Assembly: GCA_034509925.1 (NCBI GenBank)
Contig: CM067532.1
Location: 7,595,180-7,659,179 of the forward strand
Source: Hirudinaria manillensis
Lineage: Eukaryota; Annelida; Clitellata; Hirudinida; Hirudinidae
Direction of reading: 5' to 3'
DNA: 64,000 bases
Part shown: one piece after another, positions 23,400-34,799 of the stretch
Layout of the letters: the number at the start of each line of letters is the position of its first letter
Position numbering within the stretch: the stretch's first letter is position 1
Program-made: the position numbers and the translations under genes
Notes under the pieces: generated by a model
What the model was told of the DNA's origin: nothing
Databases searched by the model: none
The model's input: the letters and a program-made list of their open reading frames with translations, nothing else

Positions 23400-25070
23400 A
23401 AATTATCTCACTTACACTCAACTTCCACTTCTCGAAATAAAAATAGAAATTCTTAAATTTAAACTTCGTTGTTTTTTTTACAATTTGCATATGACAGTCT
23501 GACTTGCAGTGGTTGAAATAAACTTTCGATCGTCATCATCATCGGCATCGTCGTCATCATCATCATTATCATTATCATCATCATCATCATCATCATCAAC
23601 AACAACATCATCACCACCATCGTCCTCGTCCTTTGACGCCACAGCCAAGTCCAGCAATTTCTAACAAAGATTGCGGTATGCTTCCTAAATGCACCCATTG
23701 AAAACTACATTTTTAAAAACACTTTTCCGAAAGTAAAACAGATTGAAACCCTGGATTAGAACCTCTGGAAAGGTGAGAACTGGAACAACGTGTCCTGAAA
23801 AAAGAAAAACAACGCCACCTTGCGATGTACAGAAGAGGTTTAGGTGACACGGTTCGCCTGGCGATGAAGATTGGTTGTAGTCCCTGAGAGAAGGATTATT
23901 GATCAATCAATCGTTTAGTTATCCTTTATCTTCGAGAATTTTAAGAAACACTTCACCAACAACACCTGTACCTCAACAACAACAACAACAACATCCAGAC
24001 TTGGACAACAACGTCAGCAACAACCACAGCAACAACGACTACACGACAACAAATTCAAACGTCCTCAAAGCTCATATGAACGTTCCTTTCGCCTTTGGAA
24101 ACAATTTTTTTTTAATTTATAAAAATTGTATTTTCGTGGAAACGTTTTGCAAATTTTGAAAAGAAGAATTGAAATGCAACGCAGAATTCATGCAGCGCTT
24201 AATTTGAAAATAAAATAAACAAAGTATTTTAGATTCAAAGAAAGAAATTTAATGACCCAATTGTTAATTAACTGCCATATTGTTGTATTTTGTTTTTTAA
24301 ATTTAAACATTTATTTTTATTATAAAGTTTTTATCATCAAACGACAAAAAATAAATAAATTGATTCTCATTAAAAATAATTTAATACCTTTGCAATTTGC
24401 ATGGACATTACTATAAAATATAATGTTAAACTTTGGAATTTGAAGTTAATTCATAATATTATAAAATATATTATTTCACAATTTTAGTTCGAAATTAATG
24501 AAAAACATGTTTTCCATTACAAAACAACTCCCCGAGGATATTTAAAATTTAAGATATTAAAAACTGCTTATTTTATTTATAATTCATAATAATTTATAAA
24601 TTTTTTGTTATTGGACGAGGGACGCTTGAAGCTGTTTGGTTACAAAAATCTCCAAAAGTTTGAAATTCTAAATAATTCTGTAAAAATAAAATTGAAATTT
24701 ATTTTAGAAATAATTTAATTTTGATGAAATGTTAGGAGATAATTTCCTTGAAAACTCAAAAATGCTGAAACACGAAACTGATTTTTAAAAATAAATACTT
24801 TTTAATGCCTTGTATTTTTCAGGAAATTAATTCAATTACTCATAAATCAAACTTAATCTGTTTTTGATTAGCTCTTCAGTCGGGTTTTATTTCTTTTTTT
24901 TTTTAAAATGTTTGTCCGCAAAGGATGACGTTTTCAGAGATAGAATTAAATTTTTAAAATCATTTTTCAAAGGGTGAACAAACAAACAAAAAATGCCCAA
25001 TTTTAGAAATTGACGAAAACACAAACAAACCAGCAAACATGTTTTTATATACAAAAAAATAAAACAAACT
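23400..25070. other. AT-rich intergenic DNA with trinucleotide tracts
   Basis: Contains the ATC/GTC tract at 23530-23625 and CAA-rich sequence at 23958-24055. No supported gene. Confidence 0.5.
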
Positions 25071-25079
25071 GTTGTTTAC

Positions 25080-25371
25080 CTGCTTGCAGATGACAAACCA
25101 GTGCACCGTCAACATGATCCAGAACAGGGTTGGTATGACAACCACGAATAAAGTACTCAGTAATCTCTTGGAACAGTTCTTGGAGACCATCTTTTGGCGC
25201 CATTTCCTCTCCTTGCAGTTGGGGCAGACGAATGACGAGTACTGGATCGAATCACCATGGTGACTCGAGTCGGGTGGAGTCGGAAGGGTGGTCGGGTGAC
25301 GCAGGTTTCCACCCATTTTTAGCGGAACAACTTGCCGGACATTAAACGTAGTCTGGGCATCATTCGGGTTG
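25080..25371 (-). CDS. Putative internal exon of an unrecognised single-pass or multipass membrane protein
   Basis: A 292-bp minus-strand block is bounded by an acceptor (TTTTTAG before 25371) and a donor (AAGCAG then GTAAAC at 25079-25074) and is open throughout: 97 full codons after a one-base split codon. The translation has a normal residue mix: a Pro/His-rich part, a C-x2-C pair (FVCPNCKERKW), a basic stretch (KRLL preceded by SKNC) and a hydrophobic segment of about 20 residues (LLSTLFVVVIPTLFWIMLTV) typical of a membrane span, ending HWFVICKQ. The basic residues before the span would favour a cytoplasmic N-terminal side. I do not recognise the family. Neighbouring exons are not securely found; 25393-25680 is also open on the same strand. 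An ATG at 25316 could also be a start. Confidence 0.4.
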
Positions 25372-25389
25372 CTAAAAATTTAAACGTTG

Positions 25390-28030
25390 CATTTAAATTG
25401 GACGGTTAAGGACGGGCCATAAATCTGGAGATAAGTGTGGTTCTAGAAAATGACTATCTATGAAAAATAACTCTCGCTTATGGATCGCATTATTCTCAAT
25501 CCAACCCTCAACACGTCGACTGGGAAGCAAACCCAGACGTTGAGCCGTGAACGAGTGTAGATTTCCTGGCATTCCATCATCCGGAGTATTATTTATCAGA
25601 CGATTAAGACGATGCCGAAAGAACACAAAAGATGCGGAAGGAAAACATTGTTTTTTCGTCGGGCGATTGAAAGGAAACGCTTAGCACTTGAAAGCCAGCT
25701 TTGTCGAAAGGAGGACCACTTGCCCGGTCACAGGAGAGTTCACAGGGTTTGAACTCTTGTTCTCTGGTAGAAAGGGTAGGTCGAAAAAGATGAACAGGAA
25801 CAATAACAGGACGAGAGGACGAGAAAAATTTATGTGGCTACTTAAATGCCTCTTAATCTACGCTTAATGCGTCAATGATTTCTCCGACCTCGCAGTTCCT
25901 CAAGAGCAGATCCACCATTTCTTATCGCCGTGGAAAAAAAGAGGAAAAGATAAGAGGTCGGACGGAGGAACAAGGAGGATGTCTTCTTCCTGCTTCTCGA
26001 GTCCACGTCGTTAAATGCGATGCGATGGTATGAAAGTTTTTAATAATAATAACAGTAATAATAATAATAATAATAAGAAGAGCAAAAAGAAGAATGTTAA
26101 TATTAATAAAATAATAATAATACCCTAGAAATAAAGGCACGGAAGCAAATAACGTCAAAAGATAAAAAAATATTGAATGATATAGCGACGCATTTTCGTC
26201 CCGCATTGGACGCCATCATTTCCATCCAAATCCAAGGATTTGTGGCGATCGCGTGCTTGGACATCCGTCAGGAAAGGCTCAAAATACTTCTGTGTTTCTT
26301 TCTCGTGTACATTTGTACATTTTTTTTTACTTTTTACTCAAGAACTGGTATAAGCCTGTACTTCAAGACTCAAGTACTGATGTACTTCCTAATCAGGTAC
26401 CGATGTACTTCGTACTCAAGTACTGATGTATATCTGTATTTCCTAATCAAGTATTGTACGTCTGTATGAAATGAACGCACTGAAGTAGTTTTTTTAAAAT
26501 TCTATTTAATTTTTGTGCTGACCATCTAGCGAGTTGAAAATCACGTTCGACCAAGCATTCAGCTGATTAAAGTCTCATATTGCTCATATTTCGCTCATGC
26601 ACATGGAAAAAAGTCCTTCTGACACAACCGTAACCAAAGACCAAGAAATTGTTTATCTTTTAAAAATCAGATTTCAAATTCGTCGCAAAAATGACGTGGC
26701 TTTGAAAAATCAATGTTGTAGGTTTGTATGTCTTGAATTTCTTGAATTTCCTGATTGAAATTAAATATTTATATTAATTATGTTAACATAAACCGCATAT
26801 ATTAAAATAATAATATAATTAAATAATTGATTATATTTTTATTTTTAAAAATTTGTTTCTTATTTGCATTTCCATCATTTCGAAATTAATGGCAATTAAA
26901 ATGATTTATTCTGCCGTTGTGGCAATTTCAAACAATAACAACAATAATAATAACAATAAAATGATAAAATAAATTTATAACTTAAAGATTCTTATCATCA
27001 TTTTATCGAGCGTAACAGACAAAACACAAACGTTTGTGAAGCAAAACTGGAGCCATTAAATCTGATGAGTCGTTGTTGTTACAAAGAAAAAAATAAAAAA
27101 TAACATAAATATATCGCTGAATATCATCATTTCTCAAATTTTCTGAATTCTCCTTCTTCGCAAGCAATAATTTACGGCAATTTGTGGAAAAAATATGAAG
27201 GAAATATTTGATATATGAGACAATTATCCTTTCTATTTCCTTGAATGGATAATAATTTAAATCTTAATTTAATTTATTTCGAATTTATTTCTTCAACTTG
27301 TTCGATAAATATAAAAAAAAAATTCAAGAGAAATTCCAAATCATAAACTTTTTTCTCGATGTCCAATGTCGAAAGGACACATTGATTGCGCGCGAAGAAA
27401 TGCGATGGAAGAACTCAATTCACTCCTCAATTCACCCTTCAATTCACTTTTCAATTCACCCTTCAATTCACTTCTCAACTCCCCCTTCAATTCATCCCTC
27501 ACGTCACTCCCCAATTGCACTCACTCGTCCACGCATCTTGAGCCAATTCTGTCCTCGGAATCCAGAAGTAATTTCATTGGAATCGAATTTAAAATTTAAG
27601 GACGAAGTTTTGTGGGTTTTATTCGCTTAATTGAATTTAATTCTCTTTTCGAGAGACATTTATTCAGTTAATTAAATAATTAAAAGATAAAGTAAACTTA
27701 AAAATAGATTAAAAATTAATAGAATAATTTTAAAATTAACTCGATCGGTGATTCGATGTTGGAAAATTTCAGTTGAATGATTTACAGTTGCAAAGGAAAT
27801 AAAAGTTTAGAACTAAGATTCTGAAGTAAAGACAAAATATAAGAAATATTTTTTTCTAAATTTAAAAGAAATATGCGTAAAGATTTATTTAAAATTTAAA
27901 TTTAAATTCTTTGTTTCAATTTTCAATAATTTAAATTTCCATAATTCATAATCGTTTTCACTTATCTTTTCCGAATAAAATCTATTAATTATTTCTAGTA
28001 ATAACTTTAAATCTTAAAAATTTGTAAAAC
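25390..28030. other. Mixed intergenic DNA; open minus frame at its left end
   Basis: 25393-25680 is open on the minus strand with an ordinary composition (SFTAQRLGLLPSRRVEGWIE), possibly part of the same unknown gene as the exon at 25080. 26330-26460 holds imperfect repeats of CAAGTACTGATGTACTTC. 27405-27510 holds about eight 13-14 bp CTTCAATTCACYC units. The rest is AT-rich. Confidence 0.4.
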
Positions 28031-28033
28031 ATT

Positions 28034-28037
28034 AATA

Positions 28038-28121
<84 letters not shown>

Positions 28122-28162
28122 TTAATATTAATATTAATAATAATAATAATAATAATATTAAT

Positions 28163-28205
<43 letters not shown>
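28034..28205. repeat. (AAT)n with AATATT interruptions
   Basis: About 170 bp of AAT units interrupted by two short TTAATATTAATATTAAT blocks. The LINE 3' fragment at 28206 begins directly at its edge. Confidence 0.95.
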
Positions 28206-28208
<3 letters not shown>

Positions 28209-28605
28209 TAGGAATGACATCAAAGAAATTTAAAGATTACCTGGATCTCATCCCTGGAAATCCATCTCCTCTTGAGGCGCAGAAAATCGCTTTGTGTGGG
28301 ACAGCACATATATTAAGAAGAATATTGAACTGACAATGATTTGGATTTTGTATATAACTGTATATAGCTGCGTCTATAATTGAATAACTTTGTTTGGGTT
28401 TTGAACTTTTGCTGCGTGTATAATTGAATTACTTGGTTTAAGGTTTGGACTTTTGCTTGTTGTTTCTGTTTGTTCATGACTGTTTTTCTGTTTTAATTTT
28501 ATTTGGGCTTGATGTGTTGTGACTGCCTGTGATCCCTTGTTGGGATCTGGGGTCACTGTTTTCCGGCGGAGGCCGTGATTGTGAATAAACGAATAATAAT
28601 AAAAA
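28206..28605 (+). mobile_element. LINE 3' end (pol C-terminus + 3' UTR) beside a TAA tract
   Basis: An open frame reads from the microsatellite edge to a stop at about 28331-28333. Its end LCGTAHILRRIL is a C-terminal signature I associate with invertebrate LINE pol proteins (recognition from memory, moderate certainty). The 3' UTR follows, with a perfect hairpin GATCCC-TTGTT-GGGATC near 28531 and the end AATAAACGAATAATAATAAA (about 28584-28605). The element is thus extremely 5'-truncated and lies between TAA-rich sequences on both sides. Which LINE clade it belongs to cannot be settled from 41 residues. Confidence 0.6.
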
Positions 28606-28609
28606 GCCA

Positions 28610-29542
28610 TTAACGCACATAAAATACGTGATCCGATCAGCAATAAATTAATTTAAAAATTAATTTGTCATTAAATCAGTCGACATATCGCGATATTGTC
28701 TTGCTTTCTAATTTGATTTGGAACATAATTTTTCGTTACTTTGCTTAATGCTGAACTAAGCCTGCCAAATGAAGTTCCTTATTGCTTCGGATGTTTATCT
28801 CCAATGGTGACATAAACGTCTTTATTTTTTTAAATAGATTGTCAATTGTAATCTAAGATTTTTCTATTCATGTAATAATAATAATAATATTTTAATAACT
28901 TATGTTATAATAAAACAACAATCAGCACTAGTCCATAATGATAAAGAATTTAAATTTAATAATATCATATTTATTTCATTATGAAATTTAAAAAACAAGA
29001 CGATGCAAAACTTGTTAGGAAAAGTAATTTGTGAACATTAAAAAATTAATCTAGAGTATCTGGAGGCAGGATTATTTCGGCAAGATTTATGACGTCATTG
29101 AAGCCGTGACCCTTGACCTTAAATGGGGAAAATTTCTTGAACTCCATTGGCCGGGACTTATGAGAAATAATTCCACTCGGACGGATCTTGACGCTTGTCA
29201 ACGGTTGCGGATCTTTCCAGGTGGAGATCGTTTCCATGTGTCCGTGTTGCCAACGCTATGCTTGTAAAATCCACAATTGATGGTGATTGTGTCTTGTCAT
29301 GTCCAAAGTCGCGCTTGAATGATTTTGCACTTTCATTTCAAGGGGAAATATTTTCCAGGCGGCCCTTTGAAATTTCTCGCAGAAAAAGTGAAAATTTTTA
29401 TTATTTCTGCGTTCTGCATTATTAATTCGAACGGGTGCCAAACCTTTGTGTTAGATTAATGATTCTAATATTTTTAATATTTGAAATTTCACTTAAAATG
29501 ACTATTTACTTTATCATTTGCAATTTCTTCTTCTTCATGCTA

Positions 29543-29583
<41 letters not shown>

Positions 29584-30500
29584 GTTATAATTATTGTTAT
29601 TATTATTATTACATACAAATCGATTATATTAGACCCGACTTGCAATTTCTCTGCGTACGCGCGAGAGACGGTGAATATAACGTTTAATGACGTGCCATTT
29701 AATGTTATTTAATGGTTGTTTATTGGCCACATTGAGGAACAAATGACGCGAATGACACGGATTACAATCCCCCAATTTTTATTCCACTTCACGACTTGCA
29801 CTGATGCATTCTATCATCAATTTTGTCCATTATGCACTTAATAATCCATAAAGAAAAAATAAACTCTATTAATAGTCGGTCTCGGATTTTCTCGGTTCAA
29901 TTTGCAAAACGTTATCTGCTACTCAACTCTCTCTCTCTCCGGGGGTGCGTTTTGGCTTTGGTTCGTTTGTTTGTTTTTTTGTTTTTTTTTGGCTGTTCAT
30001 CAACGATTCCCCTGAAATGCAATTCATTCTTTTGGATTGTTTGGCCGATTTTATTTAAAAAAAAAAACTTTAAAAACGAGGAAATTTTGATTTTAAATAA
30101 TTTAAATATTCACTCAAATTCATAACTAAAAACTGGTTAATACCCAAACTAAGATGACAAAGACAGAAAACGCTATAGTCCTGCACTCCAGGTCATTAAG
30201 ATTGGGTCCATAATAAGAAAGAAAACTTTTTAGGACCAAAAGTCATTGCCCTGGTTCACGTTCCTGCATAATTGGTGACGACATTCGCAGGTCAAAAGGT
30301 TAAATCCACCTTTTCTCCTAAGAACCTAATTTCATTCTGATTTAAAACCTTGCTTTCATTTTTAAAATTTCCCGTCAACCAAATAAATAAATAAATATAA
30401 TATAATATAATAAATAAATATTCAAAAGAATCGTAAATTTAATCTTATTTAATCTTTGAATCATATTTTTTCGTTTTGGTGATTTGTTTATTTTTATTTA
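28610..30500. other. AT-rich intergenic DNA with one complex island
   Basis: 29050-29420 is less AT-rich and has short open frames on both strands without known motifs. (TTA)n at 29543-29612. Nothing else recognised. Confidence 0.45.
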
Positions 30501-30502
30501 TT

Positions 30503-30873
30503 ACTAGTGGTGCCCAGCCACGCGTTGCTGTGGCTCAATCTGATTATTAAATTTATAAGAAAGAAGTTTTCTAATATGTTTATTTTTACAATTTCACAAA
30601 TTTGCTTGAGTTATTACGATATTTTAAGCTTTATTTAAAGTTTATTTACATAGATCAGGCCGTGACGTCGTCGTGGCAAGATGGCCGGATTTGCGAAAAA
30701 AGCGTATTTTTACATGATGTAGTTGTGGCACATATATGAAACCTATATACAAACACTCCCCTGATCGAGCACTATGTTGTGTCAAAATTTCAAAGCAATT
30801 GGTTAAGTACTTTCAGAGAACATTTGCATGTTACAAACACACATTGCATTTTTATTTATATAGATATATAGAT
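30503..30873. repeat. Probable interspersed repeat, class unresolved
   Basis: Begins ACTAGTGGTGCCCAGCCACG and ends in TTATATAGATATATAGAT. This combination of a conserved GC-rich head and a TATATAGAT end resembles non-coding interspersed repeats seen in many invertebrate genomes. No ORF, no terminal inverted repeat and no clear target duplication are visible. A single copy in the window means the repeat status is inferred. Confidence 0.4.
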
Positions 30874-31246
30874 TATTATTATTTTATATTTTTCTTTTTT
30901 TTGAGAACATTTACAAATTCAAAATTGTTTTCTTCGTTTTTATTGTGGACGATTTTAAAATAAAATTGTTATTTAAGATTAAATGTCGATAAATCCGCAG
31001 TCAGTGGTTAATCTCGGTCATTTTTTCCTCTTAGCAATGATTGTCACAAAAAAAAATAAATATGAAGTTTTAAGATTTTAAAATTTACTTTTAGCGACGA
31101 TTGTAATGCTTTTAGGAACCGTGAAATAAATTGATCAGCTTCTTGGAAGCAAAATTAAGTGAAAAGCATCCTCACCTTGAAATGGAGACGCTTTGAAAGT
31201 CTCTAAAACCTGCTGCGTTGAATTTCTTTCTGACATTTTTACATAA

Positions 31247-32155
31247 ATGCCGCAGGGCAGTGTCCTGGGGCCAGTTCTCTTTATCATTTACATTAATGAC
31301 ATATACAATGTCTGTAGCAACATCTTTTTGTTTGCAGACGATGCTAAAATTTATAAAATGCTGGGACCAGGAGACAGTTATCTATTGCAAAATGATATAA
31401 GCAGGGTCATCAATTGGTATAATGTGTGGGGCATGAAAGTCAACTGGGATAAATGCTGCTGTATGAAATTTGGAACTCACCAGGCAGATTACGAGTACAC
31501 AGTAACAGACACAGAGGGAACTCTTCACTTGATACCCAAGGTAGACAAAATATCAGATCTTGGAATCATCTTGGACTCGAAACTGGGATTTAAGGAGCAT
31601 ATTTTGCAGAGAGTCAGTAGGGCTAACCAGATGTTGGGAGTCATTTATAGAAACTTCAAGCATCTGTCAGAAGATGCTTTGGTTTCAGTATACAAGGCCC
31701 TAGTGAGATCACATCTGGAATATGCTGTGCAGGTATGGAATCCATACAGAAAGGGCCTGGTGGATACTTTAGAAAGTGTGCAGCATAGATTCACCCATAT
31801 ATGCAAATCATGCAAAGACTTAGAATATACTGATAGATTAAAAATTTTGAAACTGCCCTCCCTGGTGTACAGACGAAAAAGGGCTGATTTGATATTGATG
31901 TTCAATATCATCAGAGGAACTGCACCAGAATTCCTATGCCCTAGGCTTATGTTTTGCCCAGAGGAGAGAACGAGGGGCCATGATTGGAAACTATCAACAA
32001 ACATTGCTCACAGGGATTTGAGGAAGTTTTTTTTCAGCAATAGAGTTGTCCAAGAGTGGAATGATCTTCCTCGGTCGGTTGTCGGTGCTCCAAACCTGGA
32101 CATCTTCAAAATGTTATTGGATGATTTTTTTGGGGATTGTAAATATTTGATGTGA
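31247..32155 (+). pseudogene. CR1/Jockey-like reverse transcriptase, C-terminal 302 aa
   Basis: The frame opens at PQGSVLGPVLFIIYINDI (RT block with PQGS) and continues to the catalytic FLFADDAKIYK (FADD), then DLGIILDSKLGFKEHI, LVRSHLEYAVQVWNPY, LESVQHRF, the TRGHDWKL region and the end FFSNRVVQEWNDLPRSVV, all in the order found at the C-terminus of CR1/Jockey/I-group pols. The N-terminal fingers and the APE endonuclease are missing through 5' truncation. The remaining frame is intact over 302 codons, so the insertion is not old. It is not a functional gene alone. Confidence 0.88.
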
Positions 32156-32265
32156 CTGGTTGTTTTATTGTTTGTTTGATATGTAGAGGGTTTTGCTTTT
32201 TGTTTACTTAAGCAATTTGTGTTAGGCGAGGGGTTCGCCCGTGCCTTTATGTGATAATAAAAACT
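31247..32265 (+). mobile_element. CR1/Jockey-like LINE, 5'-truncated, with 3' UTR
   Basis: Begins inside the RT core and runs through the end of the pol ORF (32155) into a short 3' UTR with the hairpin GGCGA-GGGGT-TCGCC (32225-32239) and the tail TGCCTTTATGTGATAATAAA. The 3' end is shared with 12810-12895. A target duplication is not clear. Confidence 0.85.
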
Positions 32266-32462
32266 GACAACATTTTTTTTTTCATAGGTGACATTTCGCT
32301 CAGAATCAAGTGTGATCTTTGCATTTTCTTACGTCCAAGAAAATTCAACATATAAATTTGACGGTTAAGACATATCAAAATATTGGAAATCGATGTTATT
32401 AGTACATTTGATTTGCAAGGTTTTTGAAGCAAGGTTTTAAATCACTATGAAATTAATACATT

Positions 32463-32647
32463 AAAATTTGAATACAAAATACGATGTGCTTCCTTAAGAC
32501 TGACCCTATGAGTTCATTTGTTTCATTGTGTTATGTACATAACTGTTTGTTTAACATTGCACATGTTAAATTTGCTATTTGTTCCTTTAGTTGCTTTGAT
32601 ACCTTAATAAACTCATAAACTCAAAAATTTGAATACAAAATACGATG
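32463..32647 (+). mobile_element. Short retroposon with 24-bp target-site duplication
   Basis: The 24-bp sequence at 32463-32486 (AAAATTTGAATACAAAA...) is repeated exactly at 32624-32647. Between them lie 137 bp starting TGCTTCCTTAAGACTGACCC and ending TTAATAAACTCATAAACTCA, an A-rich 3' end. The 5' and 3' motifs match the insertion at 57724-57853, so this is one family. No ORF and no clear tRNA A/B boxes are visible. It is either a heavily truncated LINE or a SINE. Confidence 0.9.
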
Positions 32648-32659
32648 ATGACTTGAAAC

Positions 32660-34630
32660 AGAAATACTTTATAGAACCTAATCATAAAAATAATAATAAC
32701 AATAATAATAATAATTATTACAATTACAATAATAATAATTGTTACAATTACAGTAATAAAAATGATAATTACAATAAGTACAATCAAGGCAAAGGAGGAC
32801 ATCAACCCAAAGCTTAAAACTTGTTCGAAAGTAGAGGTTGGAGTTGAAAATGTCGTGAAATGATTAAAATGGCGATCAATCCTTGCTTTTGTCTCAGAAC
32901 TTTCAAATGAAATTTTGAAGAATCGTCCAAATTTAAGCCTCGAATTTCTTTTCTTATTCTTTTCTTATTTTTTCTTATTTAAAAAAATTTTTTTTTCTAA
33001 ACAGGGAGCGAATGAAATGAAAAACCTTCGTTAATTAATTATAATAAGTTAAAAATGCTTCGACAAATATATTTATTTTTAAAAAATAATTTACAAAAAC
33101 ATTTCTTCTTTTATTTCCTTATTTAAAATATTCAGAATTTTATTTTCTTGAATTACGATGAAAAATTGATTTTTTTCCTTTCCTTTCATTTTCAATAGTA
33201 ACAATGAGTCGAATTTCTTTCTAAGAATTTGAGACGTCCCCGATGATGTTACACTTTTCAATTTCATTTCCAGCTGAAATTTCCATCTTTCCGCCAGCGC
33301 CATGCTGCCAAATCTCATCAGAAAGCCGAGTGTTTTGTATTTCGTGTTTTTCTTTTTAAATTTCGCAAACATTCGCATGGAAATATTCTCTGGTCAATCT
33401 TATTTTCAAGAAATCAAAGGCTTTTGTTTCAGATAACTCGCCTTCGACGTCATCATCATCAACGCCTTGAAGATGGTAAATTTCATAAGATAATTAAAGT
33501 AGGCCATCGTCATCGTCATCATCGACCTCATCGCCCTCCTCTTCCTCCTCCTCAGGATCATCATCATCATCAACGTCATCGTAGTCGCCTTCCTCGTCGT
33601 CATCGTCATCATCAATGAGTTCTTTCGCATGCCGTCACATCCAAGCATCCATTCTGTGCCGATTCCAGTTACTGGCCCAGAAAACGTATGGGTGGATCCG
33701 AAATTGGGGATAGCGGGATGGACGAGTGGATGAGCGGGTGGATGGGCGGTTGGATGGATGGGATGTTCCAGCACCCTGATAGATGTAAGAGGAGATGAAA
33801 GAGTAAATCAGCCAGAGTGGCAATATCATGGTTGCGGCGAAGATCTTAAGGGGATACTGACAAATGTATGTGCAAGTCTCATCATCAGGTTGGGCAAGGA
33901 ATTATTGGCCGACTAAGCATTGGCCGATACCATTCATCGGCCCGTCTTTATGGTGATCGTGCTTGTGATATTAAATCTTGATCGCGATAATCACAGATGT
34001 TATTAATATCGACATGTGTGAGAAAAACAGTCCCCTCCCCAAATTAAACCCAGCTTCTGCCCAACTCCTCTCTCAATCTCCTCTCATACTCTACCCAGCT
34101 TCTACTCGCCTTTACACTGTGAGACCAACTTTGAAATTCATGCCGTAGCAAACTTAAACTCCATGACGATACGGACGCTGAATAGCTATATTTTCCCGCC
34201 ACATACTTTATTTTCAGCAAAAAATAAAACATTTAGCAGAATATTCACAAAATTCAGAAAATTTCGACGGAAGAAATTAAAAAAAAAATTGTTGTCTTGA
34301 AAAGAGGGAAAAGAATGGATTTGAAGCTGTGGCTTCAGGAGATTCCGGGAGCCTCCGTTGATAAAATCAGGTCACGTGCCAAGAATAAATGCAAGAGATT
34401 GGAGATCATAGTACAAGATCATAGTATAAGATCGCAGTACAAGAGCACAGTACAAGATCACAATATCAAATCGAATAAAACGTTTAGATTACTTATAATT
34501 GAAAATGATATTCGGCTATTGAAATAAAAATATTAATATTGATATTATACAAAATATTTTAAAAGAAATTTGTATAAAAATAATTTTACGATATTTTGTG
34601 ACAACCACACAAAAACAAGAACATTTTTCA
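32660..34630. other. Mixed intergenic DNA, one candidate exon
   Basis: TAA/CAA tracts at 32685-32780 and ATC/GTC tracts at 33450-33615. The 33.77-33.86 kb minus-strand candidate exon is listed separately. 34405-34480 holds about five 15-bp AGTACAAGATCA-type units. Confidence 0.45.
33772..33859 (-). CDS. Weak candidate exon with a membrane-span-like peptide
   Basis: On the minus strand an acceptor-like CATTTGTCAG precedes YPLKIFAATMILPLWLIYSF, a hydrophobic run resembling a transmembrane helix, ending ISSYIYQ before a weak GGGTGCTG donor. I do not recognise it. It might belong to the same unknown membrane-protein gene as the exon at 25080-25371 or be chance. Confidence 0.2.
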
Positions 34631-34799
34631 GTTTATTTACGAAATATTGCTGTCAATTTTACTGCTCCACACATTTTATAGACATTTTTTTCCACAAAAA
34701 TGTTACTAAAATTGAGAAAAACGAAAAAAATAAAAATATTTGATTTAGCTTTATGGTACGAAAAAGAAAAATCAAAATTAAAAACAATATTAATAATAA

